Source: Rhyzopertha dominica
Lineage: Eukaryota; Arthropoda; Insecta; Coleoptera; Bostrichidae
Length of the DNA stretch: 64,000 nt
Direction: 5' to 3'
Assembly: GCA_025024175.1 (NCBI GenBank)
Contig: QCXZ01000137.1
Coordinates: 64,506,911 to 64,570,910 of the forward strand
In this document: piece after piece, positions 10,760 to 23,159 of the stretch
Numbering within the stretch: the stretch's first letter is position 1
How the letters are laid out: each line of letters begins with the position of its first letter
Notes under the pieces: model-generated
The model's database searches: none
Seen by the model: the letters and a program-made list of their open reading frames with translations, nothing else
What the model was told of the DNA's origin: nothing
Position numbers and translations under genes: made by a program

Positions 10760-13070
10760 CCAAGTTCGTATTTTTATAATTTTTTTAGGTACAAACTTAA
10801 GTTATATGTCAAATTGTAGGGCTTTTTAAACTCTTGCCGATTATATTTTGCAAATAAAGTTAATTTTTGCAAATATTTTTTTACCTTACCCCGTATAATA
10901 AATATTGCTTTTTAAATAAATCAGGTACAAAGTTCGTTCTAAAGAAAGAGAGAGGCTAGAAAACGATACCCTGCGATGAGGCTAGTTTGGTTTTCTACAC
11001 CACGCATTAGCCTCATCAATCAACAATCAATGTTACGATTATTAATGGATTTTATAATAAACTTGCCACTTTGCAGCCTAGTATGTCACTGCACGTTACT
11101 AAACCACTACGTCGCAGCATAAACAGTGATCACGAACGCTCACTAGTGCGACTTTCTGCAGAAAATGTTTTTGCGAACTAGTGCAGCAGTTGCTTTCTGC
11201 GTACGAGCCAAAACTTATTTGACCAAATATTTTACAGTCGAAGCGTTAAGTTACAGTCTCTTCTGATTATTTTTTTACAAGTAGCATGGTAGTGTGTTTT
11301 AACGTGAAGTTTTCAAAGTCTGTGATGTATAAGGCTCCATATATACTAACAAATTTCAATGCGATTCATTTCCGAAGAAAAATATTTTCTGGGGTTGTAA
11401 CAGCGCACATGTCTCTTTTGCTATAGAGTCTATATGACACAAAATTATTAGCCCTATTAAAAAAAGTGTGCAAATTCTCTATTATTTGACGAAGCATTGT
11501 ATATCTGATTGCCAACCTCTATAAAATTCGCTACTCTAACAAAAAATCGTAAACTTTATCAAGCGGTTAGTTATTATATAACCATGACTAAATGTGGATC
11601 CACCACTAGCTAGAGACAATTTTCTTGGTAAAAATTAATGTTCTGCAATATTTTTTCAAGTTAACTAGTACTTCATAAATCCAATTAAATTATACTTAAT
11701 TTTTAATTATACTTAAAACACGCATGAAGTTTATGATATGTGCAAGAGACTGCATTGAATGTAACATGTGAATACCAACTCATTTGCTAATGAGGTGTTC
11801 ACACCTCCAATGAACTGCGTGTTATCACCTTTTCACAGAAGAACCTTGTGTGTAGCGTGTTGTGCTGCTGCATCGAGTTTTCATTTAGAAATTCCCTCTC
11901 GGTGTGAAAAGATTTCCGAGCAAAGCAGTCCCGAATGGCACGAAGGCCATAGGGGCAATGGGAACTGTTTAGCGATGAATTTCTGATAGTATGCTGGGAA
12001 GTGGAGGAGAGAAGTAAATAAAAGAATTACGCGACCTAATTCAGGAGGCCCGTTGCGAAACTTGGAAAAGTAACAAAGAAAGCCCGGGAAATATTGTGGA
12101 CCTCCTGAAATATTTTGCCACGGAAAAATACAGCCTAAAAACAAACGTCGTGGGCTAACAGTAAACTTTGGTGGAAGAGGTTTGAATGTAAGCTGAATTG
12201 AGAAATCACCTTATATTTTTTTGCTAAATGAAACTTAATTTTATGTAGTTCAGCTGGTTGCAAGTTTTATTTTACATGAATTCATGTTTTCTTGCAAATA
12301 TAACCCTAATCTTTTCTGCTGAACCCCTATTGTTCTTTTATTGTATTTACGACGCTATTGCCGGACTTAAGCACATATTTTTCTCGTTGGCGCGTCGCTG
12401 ATTTAGTAGATTTGGTGTTTTCTATTTTCTTTTCAAGTTTAGTTTTGATTGTAGCAAAACATGTATTCTATTTGGCCGCAATACTTCATGTATCCGTTAT
12501 CATTCCGTTATTTCCTTCAGTTGTAGCGTAAGTAAGTTTCTGTACTCCTGTTGCCTTTACCTTTATTCTTGAATGTGTAGTTTGCTAGAATCTTTTCGTG
12601 CTACTGCCTGACTGTGATAAATCCTTTGTGATAGTGTAGAATTGCCATTATTGGCAGAAACTCAAAATAATATTCACATGCACCTCTCTGTTACAAACTA
12701 TACTGAAGTCCAATATCGTACAGTAAATATTGGCAACAACAAACATTTTACATAGACCAAATTATTAAAAAAAAACTGTGTAAATGTTTCAATTTAGATA
12801 ACCTAGATTGATTGAACCGTCAGGTTATTAAATTGGACGTGCCATAAAAATAGTAAGGGAGTGTCTACCCGACCGTCGGACGGTTAAATATCGCTAGTTA
12901 TTTGACCGGCCGGTGGCGCGGCGGGCGTATGCAAAACGAAAATAAATAAGGATAGTCTTCACATTCAGAAGACGACTCATATTCTACAACAAAAGTTAAT
13001 TGTACTTGTTACTTTTATAATTCTATGGGATTGCCATGAAAACATATTTTTGCAGTTTTACAAGTCCTAG
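10760..13070. other. Non-coding stretch with small CpG-rich patches
   Basis: No gene recognised. 11770-12170 is less AT-rich and holds overlapping short ORFs on both strands without a known family. Two GC palindromes, ACCGTCGGACGGT at 12872 and ACCGGCCGGT at 12905, sit in an otherwise AT-rich context. Confidence 0.4.
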
Positions 13071-13079
13071 AGGAAGACT

Positions 13080-14090
13080 TATTTAAAAAAGCAAACTTTT
13101 TCCACAGTTTGGCAAAACCTGACCTTACCACAACTTGAATAATTAGAAATGGATATATCTTTGTCAGGGCTGAGTGTTTAAGCCAACAAGATAGATATAG
13201 AATTGCATTTTCAAAATGTAAATTAATTGTCTCCCTATGTTCAGAAGCTACCGGCCAAAGTTTTGAATACAATCTAAACGTTCTTGACAAGTTTATATAT
13301 TTTTTGCAAATCACGAAACTATTGAAGTGTTTTGCCATAGTTCAAAAACAGTTGCTGGAAAATGAAATCTCTGATCTTGAAAGAATCGGAGACTTGAATA
13401 TTGAACATTCGGTTGGCACAGATTGACACAAACAAATGGGCATAGAAGACATAAATTTAGCAGCATTAGAGGAAGGTGCTTCATCAAAGTTAATAACTGA
13501 AAACCTTGGTGTAATAATTGGTTCTGATAGGAACATTTACAGCAATAAACATCCTAGAAGAGCAGGTGCATAATACATATTTTGATCTGGAAATCGAAAT
13601 CGACTATACTAGCATCGGAAACGAATTAGAAACTGCTCCAGACAATCTTTTGCAGACCACAGAAACTAATAGTCATAATGCAATAATGGTAGAAGTGAAA
13701 AGTGGCAATCAAGGTGCTGGCTGTCCAAGTAATAATATAAAAGATTTCAAGGTAAGCATTTTCAAAATTTAGACACTAACAAAAACAACCTGAATTTTCA
13801 TAATACTGGGCTTGAAGGTTATGAAACTGAAGAAGCTGCAAATGATACTGACGAAAATGTTTCATCACAAACGAAATTGATTTGAACGACATTAAAATTG
13901 CACCGGCTTATAAAAAGAGAGGCCGATCTTGTGGCAGTGATCGTACCGTTATTAGTCTACGATCTAAAAGGAAAATGAAGAGACATGAGGTTGTACCTTT
14001 TAACAAACTGAAAAAAAAGGGCAGGATGGATATAATTTTGAAGTTGATTGTTAAATTACCAGAAGATATTTGCAAAAAAAATCAATAAAT
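13080..14090 (+). pseudogene. Degraded ORF, possibly transposon-derived
   Basis: A coding-like trace runs on the plus strand across three frames. In order it reads RIAFSKCKLIVSLCSEATGQ, FEYNLNVLDKFIYFLQ, KQLLENEISDLERIGDLNIE, then an acidic stretch at 13518-13772 (YFDLEIEIDYTSIGNELETA), then KKRGRSCGSDRTVISLRSKR and KKKGRMDIILKLIVKLPED up to a stop near 14087. In-frame stops and at least two frameshifts break it. The KKRGR-x-G-x(2)-RTVI segment followed by a basic stretch resembles linker regions of proteins associated with MULE/SWIM-type transposons, but I have no catalytic motif to prove this. The last segment (13882-14088) is the best preserved. It could instead be a decayed host gene. Confidence 0.4.
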
Positions 14091-14099
14091 GTGACATAA

Positions 14100-15855
14100 A
14101 GGATATAAGTTATACGGATGTTAAAATTACAGAGATAAATCTGTATGTAATGTAATGAAATAAAAACAAATAAAGATATTTTGTCTAAAAATATTTCATG
14201 TTTTTTTGCGGATGTACATCCTAGAAATAAGATTCTTTTTGCATAATTTTCTACATCTTCATATTTAAAAGATTAATAGAATATGTACCTACATTTTTTT
14301 ATTGTATTTTTATTAATTTAAATTTTAAATGTTAACTAAATTGCAATATGTATGTATGCAGGAAGGTTTATTTAACGTAATCCCTTAAGAAAAGGCTTTA
14401 CATTTTAAAATTTACCATTATTTTATGTTGCGATTGTTCTGCCCGTAGCGCTGGCCTATATTTGATATTCCATATAGACTTTCTCTTTATTTATTTTTAT
14501 TGGGATTTATTTGATTTTTTTGGGATAAATTGTTGCATCAATATTGCTAAAATACATTATTTATTAGAGCTTTTACGTGTTGTTAGTCACAAAACGAATT
14601 TTGCTAGTGATTTGTTAAAATTTTAAAACAGGCAGCACACTAGATCAACAATTTGAAACTTACAGTTGCTTAAATTGGTCCAAAGAGAGATTCATTTAAA
14701 CTTCAAAGGTCCAAATAGGTAACTGGTAGTTGTAAATTGTGTACCACTTGTAATCGATGGCTTCCAGCAATGACTTCAAAATACTTTCTTTTACTTTTGT
14801 TTTGTTTTGTATATTAATTGTACTGAGGATATAATAAAAATATTCCACAAAATTCAACTGTATTTTTTTTGAGTAAAGTTGCAATTTAAGCAAATAATAT
14901 AAAAGTGACCTATGTTTTACAGTATTTGCGTAAATGTTCTCCAGGCTGAATGACTGTACGCTGCGTGTGATAATATTCAGACTTAATGTGTCATTTCCGC
15001 ACAAATTTTTTGCTCTAAATATTCCTATTTGTTAGGCGAATTAAAATAAACCCCGGATTTTAAGTAATACCATCGAAGAAATCTAGGGGAGTTAAATCGG
15101 GAGAGCGCGCTGGGTACTGAGAAGTTCGTCGCTATCTTCATTATTGAGAGAAATGACAGGCAATGTTGATATCAAGTCTAAACGTAGGAAATCTAAATAA
15201 TGGGCGGCAGTCAGGTCAGGTCCTAAAAGGCGCTTTCCATAATTCCCACAATGGGAATTTGGTTGAAATCAATATCTGCAATGGTGAAGATGTACTGATC
15301 CATTCAGGTAAAACTAGCTTCATCAGTTACTCAATAAATATTAACTTTTCATAAAATTGCAATAGGCGATCTGGATCGTCCTGGTTTAACTTCTGTAACA
15401 GTCGCACTCTATACTATGGGTGACATTTTTCCTTGTTTTATATTTGTACAACGGAAGAATGGTTTACATTGTGATTCAGAGCTAGTTGGCTACTTGAAAT
15501 AGGGTGATTTTTTCAACCTCATGCAACGCATTCTATTGTACTTCTTCATGTATTTGGGGTCGATATTTTCGCTGCAGTTCTTTAACAGTTCCATTTTGTT
15601 AATTTGACAATCAGTTAACTTAGTCTTATAGTAGGTGTATCTGCGTGTAGTTGGTTGAAGAGATCTAGTCTATCCAATGTGCCATTTTACTTTAATTTTA
15701 GCGAAAAACGAATGCCTCGAAATTTAGAAGTCAAATAATTTATCCTATTTGCTAGATTTAACTACATCCAACTAGTTTTCATGTTGGTTACTATTTTATT
15801 GAAATAAATACATGTATTTTCGAATATNAAAGAAAGAATGTTTTATTCTCTTGAA
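14100..15855. other. AT-rich stretch, no supported gene
   Basis: Short ORFs only (for example 14696-15004 minus and 15163-15354 plus), without recognisable domains. An ambiguous base lies near 15827. Nothing else seen. Confidence 0.4.
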
Positions 15856-15865
15856 TTTGAGTAGC

Positions 15866-17140
15866 TAATGAAAATTGAAGTCAATGATTACTTCGAAAGT
15901 AATGAACTATATTCTAAGTAGCAATTCGGATTTCGCAGTAATTTGTCGACTACACTAGCAACTAATTCATTATGTGGTGAAATAACATCGGCTTTTGAAG
16001 CAAAAAAGTTTTCCTGTGCTTGCTGTCTCGATCTGTCTAAAGCTTTCAACTGTATTTCTTATGATATTTTACTAAGTAAACTACAACAGTATCTTTTTCA
16101 TGAGAACAGCATTGCACTAATTGATTCTTACTTAAGGGGTAGACATCAGTTTGTATCATTAGGTAGCACACAATCAGCAGGGCTTCAAATTCACTACGGT
16201 GTTCCTCAAGGCTCAGTTCTTGGTCCGATACTGTTCCTAATTTATATTAACGATTTACCCCTTTCCGTTCCCGATTTAACAAGTGTCATGTTTGCTGACG
16301 ACACAACACTTCTCGATGTAAACTCCTCCTTAAAGGATCTACAAAATAATATGGATCTTTCCGTATCCAGAGTACACGAATGGTACATCAATAAAAGGTT
16401 GTGTTTAAACAACGACAAAACACAAAAAATAATATTTTCGTTACGTAAGGTCCCCGTTGTGTCACCACCGGTTAAATTATTGGGTATATATCTAGACCCG
16501 GGACTGACTTGGGAAGCCCATGTCAATTATCTTTCAACCAATATATCCAAAAGATTCTTTGCGTTGCGCCAATTGCGCGAAGTTGTGCCTAAGGAGACCC
16601 TGCTAACGCCTTACTCTGCCATAATTCAAAGTGTTCTCTCTTACGCAATTTTGGTATGGGGCCATTCGCCTCATCGTAACAAGTTATTTAAACTCCAGCG
16701 GAAAATCGTTAGACATATTGACGGCATTGGTTATCGAGAAGATTGCCGCAATTCTTTCAAGTCTCTTAAAATATTGACTGTGCCTTGCATTTATATTCTG
16801 CAATGTCTTTTATATATGCACGCACATGTTAGTAATTATCCCTCTTACGACCATATGTATAACACTAGAAATCGCTCCCTNCTAAAACAGACTTTACAAG
16901 ATTGAACAGGACTAGAACAAGGATTGTGTCAAGCTTTATAACTCACTACCCGATCATTTTAAATCGCTTAGCTTTAGTTCTTACAAACGATGTATAAAGA
17001 AGGTTCTGTTAGACAATGTCTTCTACTCAATAGATGAATTTCTGTCACTAAAAGATAAAGAATAGTTGTATATGTATTTGACTTGTGTAAATTTATGTAA
17101 TATTAACACAAATAAATATTATTATTATTATATTATTATT
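15866..17140 (+). mobile_element. 5'-truncated non-LTR retrotransposon (Jockey/CR1 group)
   Basis: This is the 3' part of a LINE. Similarity begins near 15866 (NDYFESNELYSK, stop, QFGFR), covers the reverse transcriptase and ends in a short 3' UTR and a TTA/TTAT-rich tail at about 17100-17140. Abrupt loss of the 5' end with a retained 3' tail is the normal outcome of incomplete target-primed reverse transcription. I could not define a target-site duplication. Its RT is much better preserved than the other LINE relics here, so it is probably the youngest LINE insertion in the window. Confidence 0.85.
15943..17065 (+). pseudogene. Reverse transcriptase of the truncated LINE
   Basis: An open frame of 320 codons (15943-16905) carries RT blocks in order: CLDLSKAFNCISYDILLSKL (block with the first catalytic Asp), GVPQGSVLGPILFLIYINDL, MFADDTTLLD (YXDD-type box as FADD), and GIYLDPGLTWEAHVNYL with the thumb region. 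It retains the first Asp and the Asp pair needed for polymerisation. The frame breaks after YNTRNRS near an ambiguous base at 16881; the C-terminal tail (KLYNSLPDHFKSLSFSSYKR to SLKDKE, stop at 17063-17065) continues in another frame. A stop also lies just upstream (YSK*QFGFR). The endonuclease and ORF1 are missing, so the copy cannot be autonomous. FADDTT and YNTRNR suit the Jockey/CR1 assemblage; the clade is not resolved. Confidence 0.85.
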
Positions 17141-17144
17141 TATG

Positions 17145-18000
17145 AATCAAGACAATACTTCGGTTTTATTTTTTAAATACACGTGTACTGAAGTCAATGT
17201 GACACCTTTTCAGCAAAATTAAAATGTAAGGTAGCAATTTCTTGTATCATCATTTAGAAATACTATCAAAATCTAAAAATAAAATTACAGCTAATGACGT
17301 CATAATTCTATTTTGCCAATTGCCCTGTTATTAATTCGTAATATTTCCGCTGTTAACATTTCAAGACGTACGTAAGGTGTACTGGCATATGATGCTCTAA
17401 CGGACTTCCAAAGTCAGTTAACAACCCTCCCGCAGAGGTAACTTGCTTGATCTTGCTTAGAGTTCGGAAAATTACTCGTAATGTGCTTACAGAATTCGAT
17501 AAAGTCATATTAAGAAGTTTCCGTGTCTCCGGAGCTGCAGAACTTTCTGTGTGTGCGTCGTCATTCTGTGGTCTGACGTTATTAAAAACAGCCGCAAGCC
17601 CGAAGGCTAAACAAGTTCGAAACTTCTGAGGATCGGGAAGTATTAAAGTCTTTGCTGCAGCTTGTACCTACACGTGGTGTTTTGTCAAAGGTATTAGTAC
17701 ACCAAAGAACGCATGCCTCTGTGGAAACGTTCCGCGAAGTTACAACACTTAATTGGAAATGGTTTCCAACGGCGTCTCCACCAAAGTTAGTTCGCTCGGA
17801 CATTGGAAATGCCACGCTGGATATCATGGTCCGTTTCAGATTCTCATTAATCCAGTAATATCATTTAGAATAAGCAAACACTGTTGTAATCTCTCAATCA
17901 ATTTCAGATTCGAATCGAGGCTCAATCGAGTTGTTCATTAATTTCAGATGGCGTAAGGTATTTCGGAGCAACGTGCATGGTTACTAGGGCTCCATCAGCT
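17145..18000. other. Non-coding stretch, moderately GC-richer at 17380-17940
   Basis: Several overlapping ORFs of 60-81 codons lie on both strands at 17447-17941, but no known motif or consistent codon pattern favours one. It may be a decayed repeat or an unrecognised exon. Nothing more can be supported. Confidence 0.35.
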
Positions 18001-18004
18001 TATA

Positions 18005-20833
18005 CCGGGTGTAAATGAAACCTGGCTCAGCCCTTAAATTGCCATTAACTTTTTACAGATAAAAACGAAATTTGGAATATTTTTTACATCAGTAAATAGG
18101 CTTTTGATGATGTAAAGAACAACTTTTTGTAACTTCCGGTTTCACCGGAAATGACCCTAACTTTCGATTTTTCAATGGAACACTAAGTATATTTTTACAT
18201 ATTTCGATTCTGTGGTAAATTATAAGTACTTAAAACCTGCGTTGGTTAGGTTTCATAAACGTCAAAGAAAAAAAAATAAATTTTAGAGTGCTGTTATTAT
18301 CAAATTTGACTTATTTCAAAAAACCCTAAAATATTTTATATTAACACTCATATCTTTTGAATAATAGTGTTTACGTTGGTCCATTTACTTCTTAATTCTA
18401 GGGTGGAAGAAGTACCTACAATTCTGATAATCGCAGCACTCTAGGTAATAAAATAAAAAAACCCGCTGCAAATTGGGTATTTGCAATGTGTTTATATTTT
18501 ATTAAATTGCATACTAATAGGTAGCATCTAATCCACAAAACAGCTGTGACAGCTCATAAATTCGAAAAAAATGGATCGTACGGTGTATTTTTAATATTAA
18601 AAATGTGAATATTTAAAGGGACCACCAAAACGCGAACATATTGGCCGTGACGTCAGGTGTCTTGTAAATGGCCGCTTGTTTACATTTGGGGTCAGCCCGT
18701 CACGCGTCAGCCTCAGCCCGTCAATTTATCAGTTTGTTGTTTGCGTTCATTTTGTGACAAGCGAATTAAGATACGCCAAGAAAAAGTGAAATACTTATGA
18801 CTTATGACTTCTGAAGGCATGTTCATTGTTATGGAATTTGTGTACAGCGACGAGCGGTTTAACGCAGCGGAGATCAGGAATGTAAAAGCAACAGCATAAG
18901 TGAACTTTTATCAAATTAACGTAGCATTGATAATTTGATCACAGTGGGTTGTTGGAAACATACTATTTGTAAACATAAAAATCCAAGAATCCAAAATGTA
19001 TCCTAAACTTGACATTTATTTTAGAGGTTAGAATAAATAAAAATTGCATTTATTTTCGGGGCTCTTGCGGCTCGTTTCCGGTCTGGCTAATAGTCGAATA
19101 TTTGGGGAACAACGTCGTTCTTTATTATAACATTTCCCTCCATCAACTTAAAACGCATATAATTTTTCATATCCTCTTCAAGCTATAACAAAATGGAAAC
19201 TGAATGGTAAACATTTATAACCCCAAAAAGAATAATAAAACGTACAGTAATAATTAACAGAAAAACATATCACGTCTAGAGACCTTAAACAACTTTTTCA
19301 TACGTTGTTAATCTCGAGAAACGGTTACAAAAGTTTTGTTAGCTGTACTGACTGAAGTACTTTTATAACCATGTACAAAACAACACTTGTTTTGTTTTCC
19401 ATACATAATAGATGCTTGTAAAACTACACAAACCACTTTTTGGTGCGACCTCTTACACTGACCTTCCAATGAACACGACAGAAAAGCTTTTTCAATACAA
19501 GAATAATACTACACCATTAAACAGCACGCTCCTCGGTAATGTTTACATGACACTTGACGTCACAAGTTGAATAACCTTGGATAGAAGCGTTTTGGCGGTG
19601 ACTCCTAAGATTCGAATTTCAGACCTGAAATTCTCTACCTACAAATATTTTTTTATTTTTTTGACATGGCGTGCGAAATATATTCACTTCAAGATTCATT
19701 TTACGTAATTTTCAAAAAAAGTGATAATACCCAATTGAATCAATACTTCCACATCCATTTGTCAAAATGACATTTACGCTTTTATTTTTTATTCTCGTGA
19801 TATTAGCAAAAATACATAAATTTATAAAATTTGTTTTTCCAAATAACTTGAAAATTATTAACTTAACAAAAAAAATTGCAAAAGTGCTTTCCGATCAGAA
19901 ATTTGAGATTCTATATAATACCAAAATTTAAAAAAATCGTATGGGGGGTTCCAAAATAAGTTTTTTGGAAATATTTCGAAAATGTCAAAATTTTGGATAA
20001 ATTTTTTAAGACACTTTTTGTGAGAAATTTTATTTCTTATCTGATGGTATTTTCATTTTTTGAATATATTAAGTATTTTCGGACATATTTAGGAAGAACT
20101 GTTTTCTTTAAGTGACGCTTTTTTGCTAATATCTTCTAAACTGTTTGCTGCACCGAAAATTTATAAGGATGAATAATACTCGCAATTATACTGCTAATGA
20201 CATACTAAAACGAAAAAAAAATACAAAAAATGGTAAAAGGGTAGTTACCCCTCAATTTCACCCCATTGCCGATAAACTACTTACTCCGAAAACAATAGGT
20301 CGCTTTGGGTAGTTCAGATTTATAGGTATGCCAAATTTCAAGTTCATATGTCAAGACTTTCGGAAGTTATCACGTCCACACACAAAATCACAGACGCGTA
20401 GATCCATAGACACAGACACACAGACAAAAATTTTTTTGTGCTCAAATTTTGTTTTTGGATGTTTTCAAGCATTTTAAAGCGATTGAGCAAATAAAATATT
20501 TTTGAAAATTTCTTTCGCGATAGGTACAACACTTTCCATCCATTGGATGTGGAAGTAATTTAATTTTATTCTATGACGTTCACTAAATCTAACCAAAGTA
20601 GGTTTATTGTACTTATAATTTACCAGAGAATCCAAATATGCGAAGATATACCTAGCGTTCCATTTAAAAATCGAAAGTTAGGGTCATTACCGGTGAAAAC
20701 GGAAGTGGTAGAAAGTCGTTCTTTATGTCAACAAACGTGAATTTTCTGATATACGAAATATTCCAATTTTCGTTTTGCTAGCTTAAAAATTAATAGCAAT
20801 TTAAGGAGTGAGCCAGGTTTCATTTACACCAGG
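18005..20833. mobile_element. 2.8-kb element with ~275-bp terminal inverted repeats
   Basis: The left end reads CCGGGTGTAAATGAAACC and the right end, inverted, CCTGGTGTAAATGAAACC. The match continues for about 275 bp, including ACTTCCGKTTTCACCGG, AATGACCCTAACTTTCGATT and GGTAAATTATAAGTAC on both sides. TATA flanks both ends (18001-18004 and 20834-20837), consistent with a TATA or TA duplication. A second inverted pair lies inside: CACCAAAACGC...GTGACGTCAGGTGTC near 18625-18665 and its complement near 19545-19595. No ORF above about 65 codons exists inside, so it is non-autonomous. The superfamily cannot be named from the termini. Confidence 0.8.
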
Positions 20834-20839
20834 TATATC

Positions 20840-22990
20840 TATACTGGCAAGTATCAGCATGTAAAGGGACGGTTTATGTAATATAATCATACACATAAAA
20901 ATGTTTGTTTGTTTTGTTGCATTGTCCACATGCTTCACTTTTAGAGATAAAAAGGTACTAACAACAACTCCTTTGTTTGGCAAAAATTTTGCTTAACTCA
21001 AAATACGACTTTGTTTTCTATACAAAAGTAAAACATGCAGGCGTAGTCTGCTTGCCTGTCGCTGTTATTGCTCATTTTCAAGTTTTCAGTGCGAGTTCTC
21101 TGGAAAACTGCTATAATCCGTTTCAAATCTTTGTCTTCGCGTTACTTTTCAGAAGACAGCTGTACAGAAGATTGTGAGGACGACATTTTTTCCATTTATT
21201 TCATGGTTTAAAGGTAGCGTTGTAAAGTTTTATTCTTCTTGTATACGTTTGATATTTGGTGCTTAACAACATCGTTTCTACAAAATTTTTGGCTTTTACA
21301 AGTGTACGATGGGTTGGCCTCCGTCTTTTTTTACTTGTCTCGCGCCTTTAAGAAATTCATTTTTTTAAGAACCATCTCCTGGGACTCCCGTTCTAGCTTG
21401 ATGTTATAAAAGCAGAAATAGAGCTGCTGGACATAAATGCAGCTGAAATCGAATCTTTAGAAACCACTTGCATCTGTTGAAGGCCGTATCAGAATGCCAT
21501 GCCATCTTAAAGTTTTTCCCTTATTAAGAAATGAAACTATTATAATCATGCGAACAATGAGCTTGTATCTTTTTAGAAGGTTTGGCTAAGTCTAGCAGGT
21601 ATGTTGTTTTTAATTTTATAGGCTTTATAGGTTATAGGTTCTCGTCTCAATTAACTCTTGATGGTATTATGTAGATCAGGAAGAAAGGAAGAAAGGAAGG
21701 AAGGAAGGAAGGAAGGAAGGAAGGAAGGAAGCAACGGCAAACGTTGGTCTTTGTCAGCTGCTTACAGGAGTAAAAATCAACATATCTTCCCTACCCAGGA
21801 CTTTTAGAGCAGACTACTTGTGCTGTGAACTAATCTATTTTTTAATATTTTTATATTATCACAAAGACGTTTAAATTTTGAGCTTTAGTGCTAGTGTGTG
21901 CAGTTTAGTAGTTTAGTAGTTTAGTGAATTACTAGTGTTAAAATACCACTGTTTTGAACTAGTTGTGTTTAGATCTAGTTTATTTGATACTAGTATATTG
22001 AATAACAGGCAATTAGTCAGAAATCCGCAGTTTTAGAGCCCGTAGTCGTAACAATATATTTATAAGTGCTGTTTTGCGGTATCAAATGCCATTATCACAA
22101 TTACTTCCTTAATGAGATTCAGCAGGCTTGCAAAGTGAATCAAAGTTTCTGTTTCAACATCTTGTGCAAGTGAAATCATTTTATATAGTTTATCTTTCTG
22201 GAGCCGCATGTAGCATGAAAAATTTATGGAATTTAGACATTGCCTAACTATTTATTAACACCCCATCGTATATTGTACCGCAAGATCACAAAGTGACACA
22301 TTAAACGTGTTTACAGTGCACATTGCGTCTACCTTAAGTGATGCATCAGATAATCCCTGAAAATGATTCCTCGTCTCCAATGCACAATTGTTTGCACTTA
22401 AACTTCTTGGGTCACCGACCAATTACAGTTTTTTCCACGAATTTTCAACTTCATAATGCAGTTGGTGACGATACGCCGTATTTCGCCTCATCAGTGGCTC
22501 TTCTTCAGTCGGCTTTCACAATGCCGAGGGTATGAGTATGAATGCTGGTGATCAGCGGTTGAAAACTCCACTTCCTGAAAAGGCGCTGATGAACTGTGAA
22601 TGTAACAGATAGTGGGTCTCAGTTTTACTTTCTTTATTACATTATTTGTTGCCCCGTGTTACGAGCCTGGAATGATAACGTCCGGACTTGGTCTACGTCG
22701 AATTATATTACCTCCCCGCCGATAAGTTTAACGCTGCAAGTGCATTTCCGTTACTTTAACCTGAAACGAACGGCGGCAGGCTTCGGAAAATAAATAAGCT
22801 TTCTAAGCGCACTGTAACGTTCTAATGTTAACATCGTTACTTGGGATTGGATCTCATTTTACACACCACCGCTTTCCGTTTTACAGCTGGCAGTGCGCGA
22901 TGGATGTGTGGAAATTCACTCAAATGAAATTATTATGTAGGGCGCAGCATTTCCATTTAACACAAGTATCCTGTAACGTTCTAGTTTGGT
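20840..22990. other. Stretch without supported gene
   Basis: Contains a GGAA microsatellite (listed separately) and, at about 22445-22520 on the minus strand, a CTGAAGA...GCGAAATACG motif discussed among the findings. ORFs at 22338-22535 and 22596-22793 have no family match. Confidence 0.4.
21679..21731 (+). repeat. (GGAA)n microsatellite
   Basis: About 53 bp of GGAA/GAAA tetranucleotide repeats, purine-only on the plus strand. The first units are GGAAGAAA, then uninterrupted GGAA. Confidence 0.95.
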
Positions 22991-22994
22991 CTCT

Positions 22995-23150
22995 AAAATG
23001 TGCTGTCTTATCGAACAATAACGCTGCTCTGTTTTGTTACAGGTTGACAACTGTTGCCAACCTCATAAAACTAAAAAGCGACCCTAAACTAAACAGTTGT
23101 TGCCAACTACATGCTAATATCTACTACCACATCTTTCCTTTAATACTAAA
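22995..23150 (+). repeat. Dispersed repeat, copy 1
   Basis: TCTCTAAAATGTGCTGTCTT, CTGTTTTGTTACAGGTT, AAAGCGACCCTAAACTAA and TTGTTGCCAACTACATGCTA recur in the same order and orientation at 26598-26795, about 3.6 kb downstream. The copies are clearly related but diverged. They are short for LTRs and no terminal motifs are visible, so this may be a SINE or a fragment of a larger repeat. Confidence 0.6.
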
Positions 23151-23159
23151 ATAATGAAA

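Noticed and set aside
10738..10765. ACAGGGTCCGCCACTTAAA as a Tc1-type terminal repeat
   Set aside because: No inverted partner found upstream of the transposase fragment.
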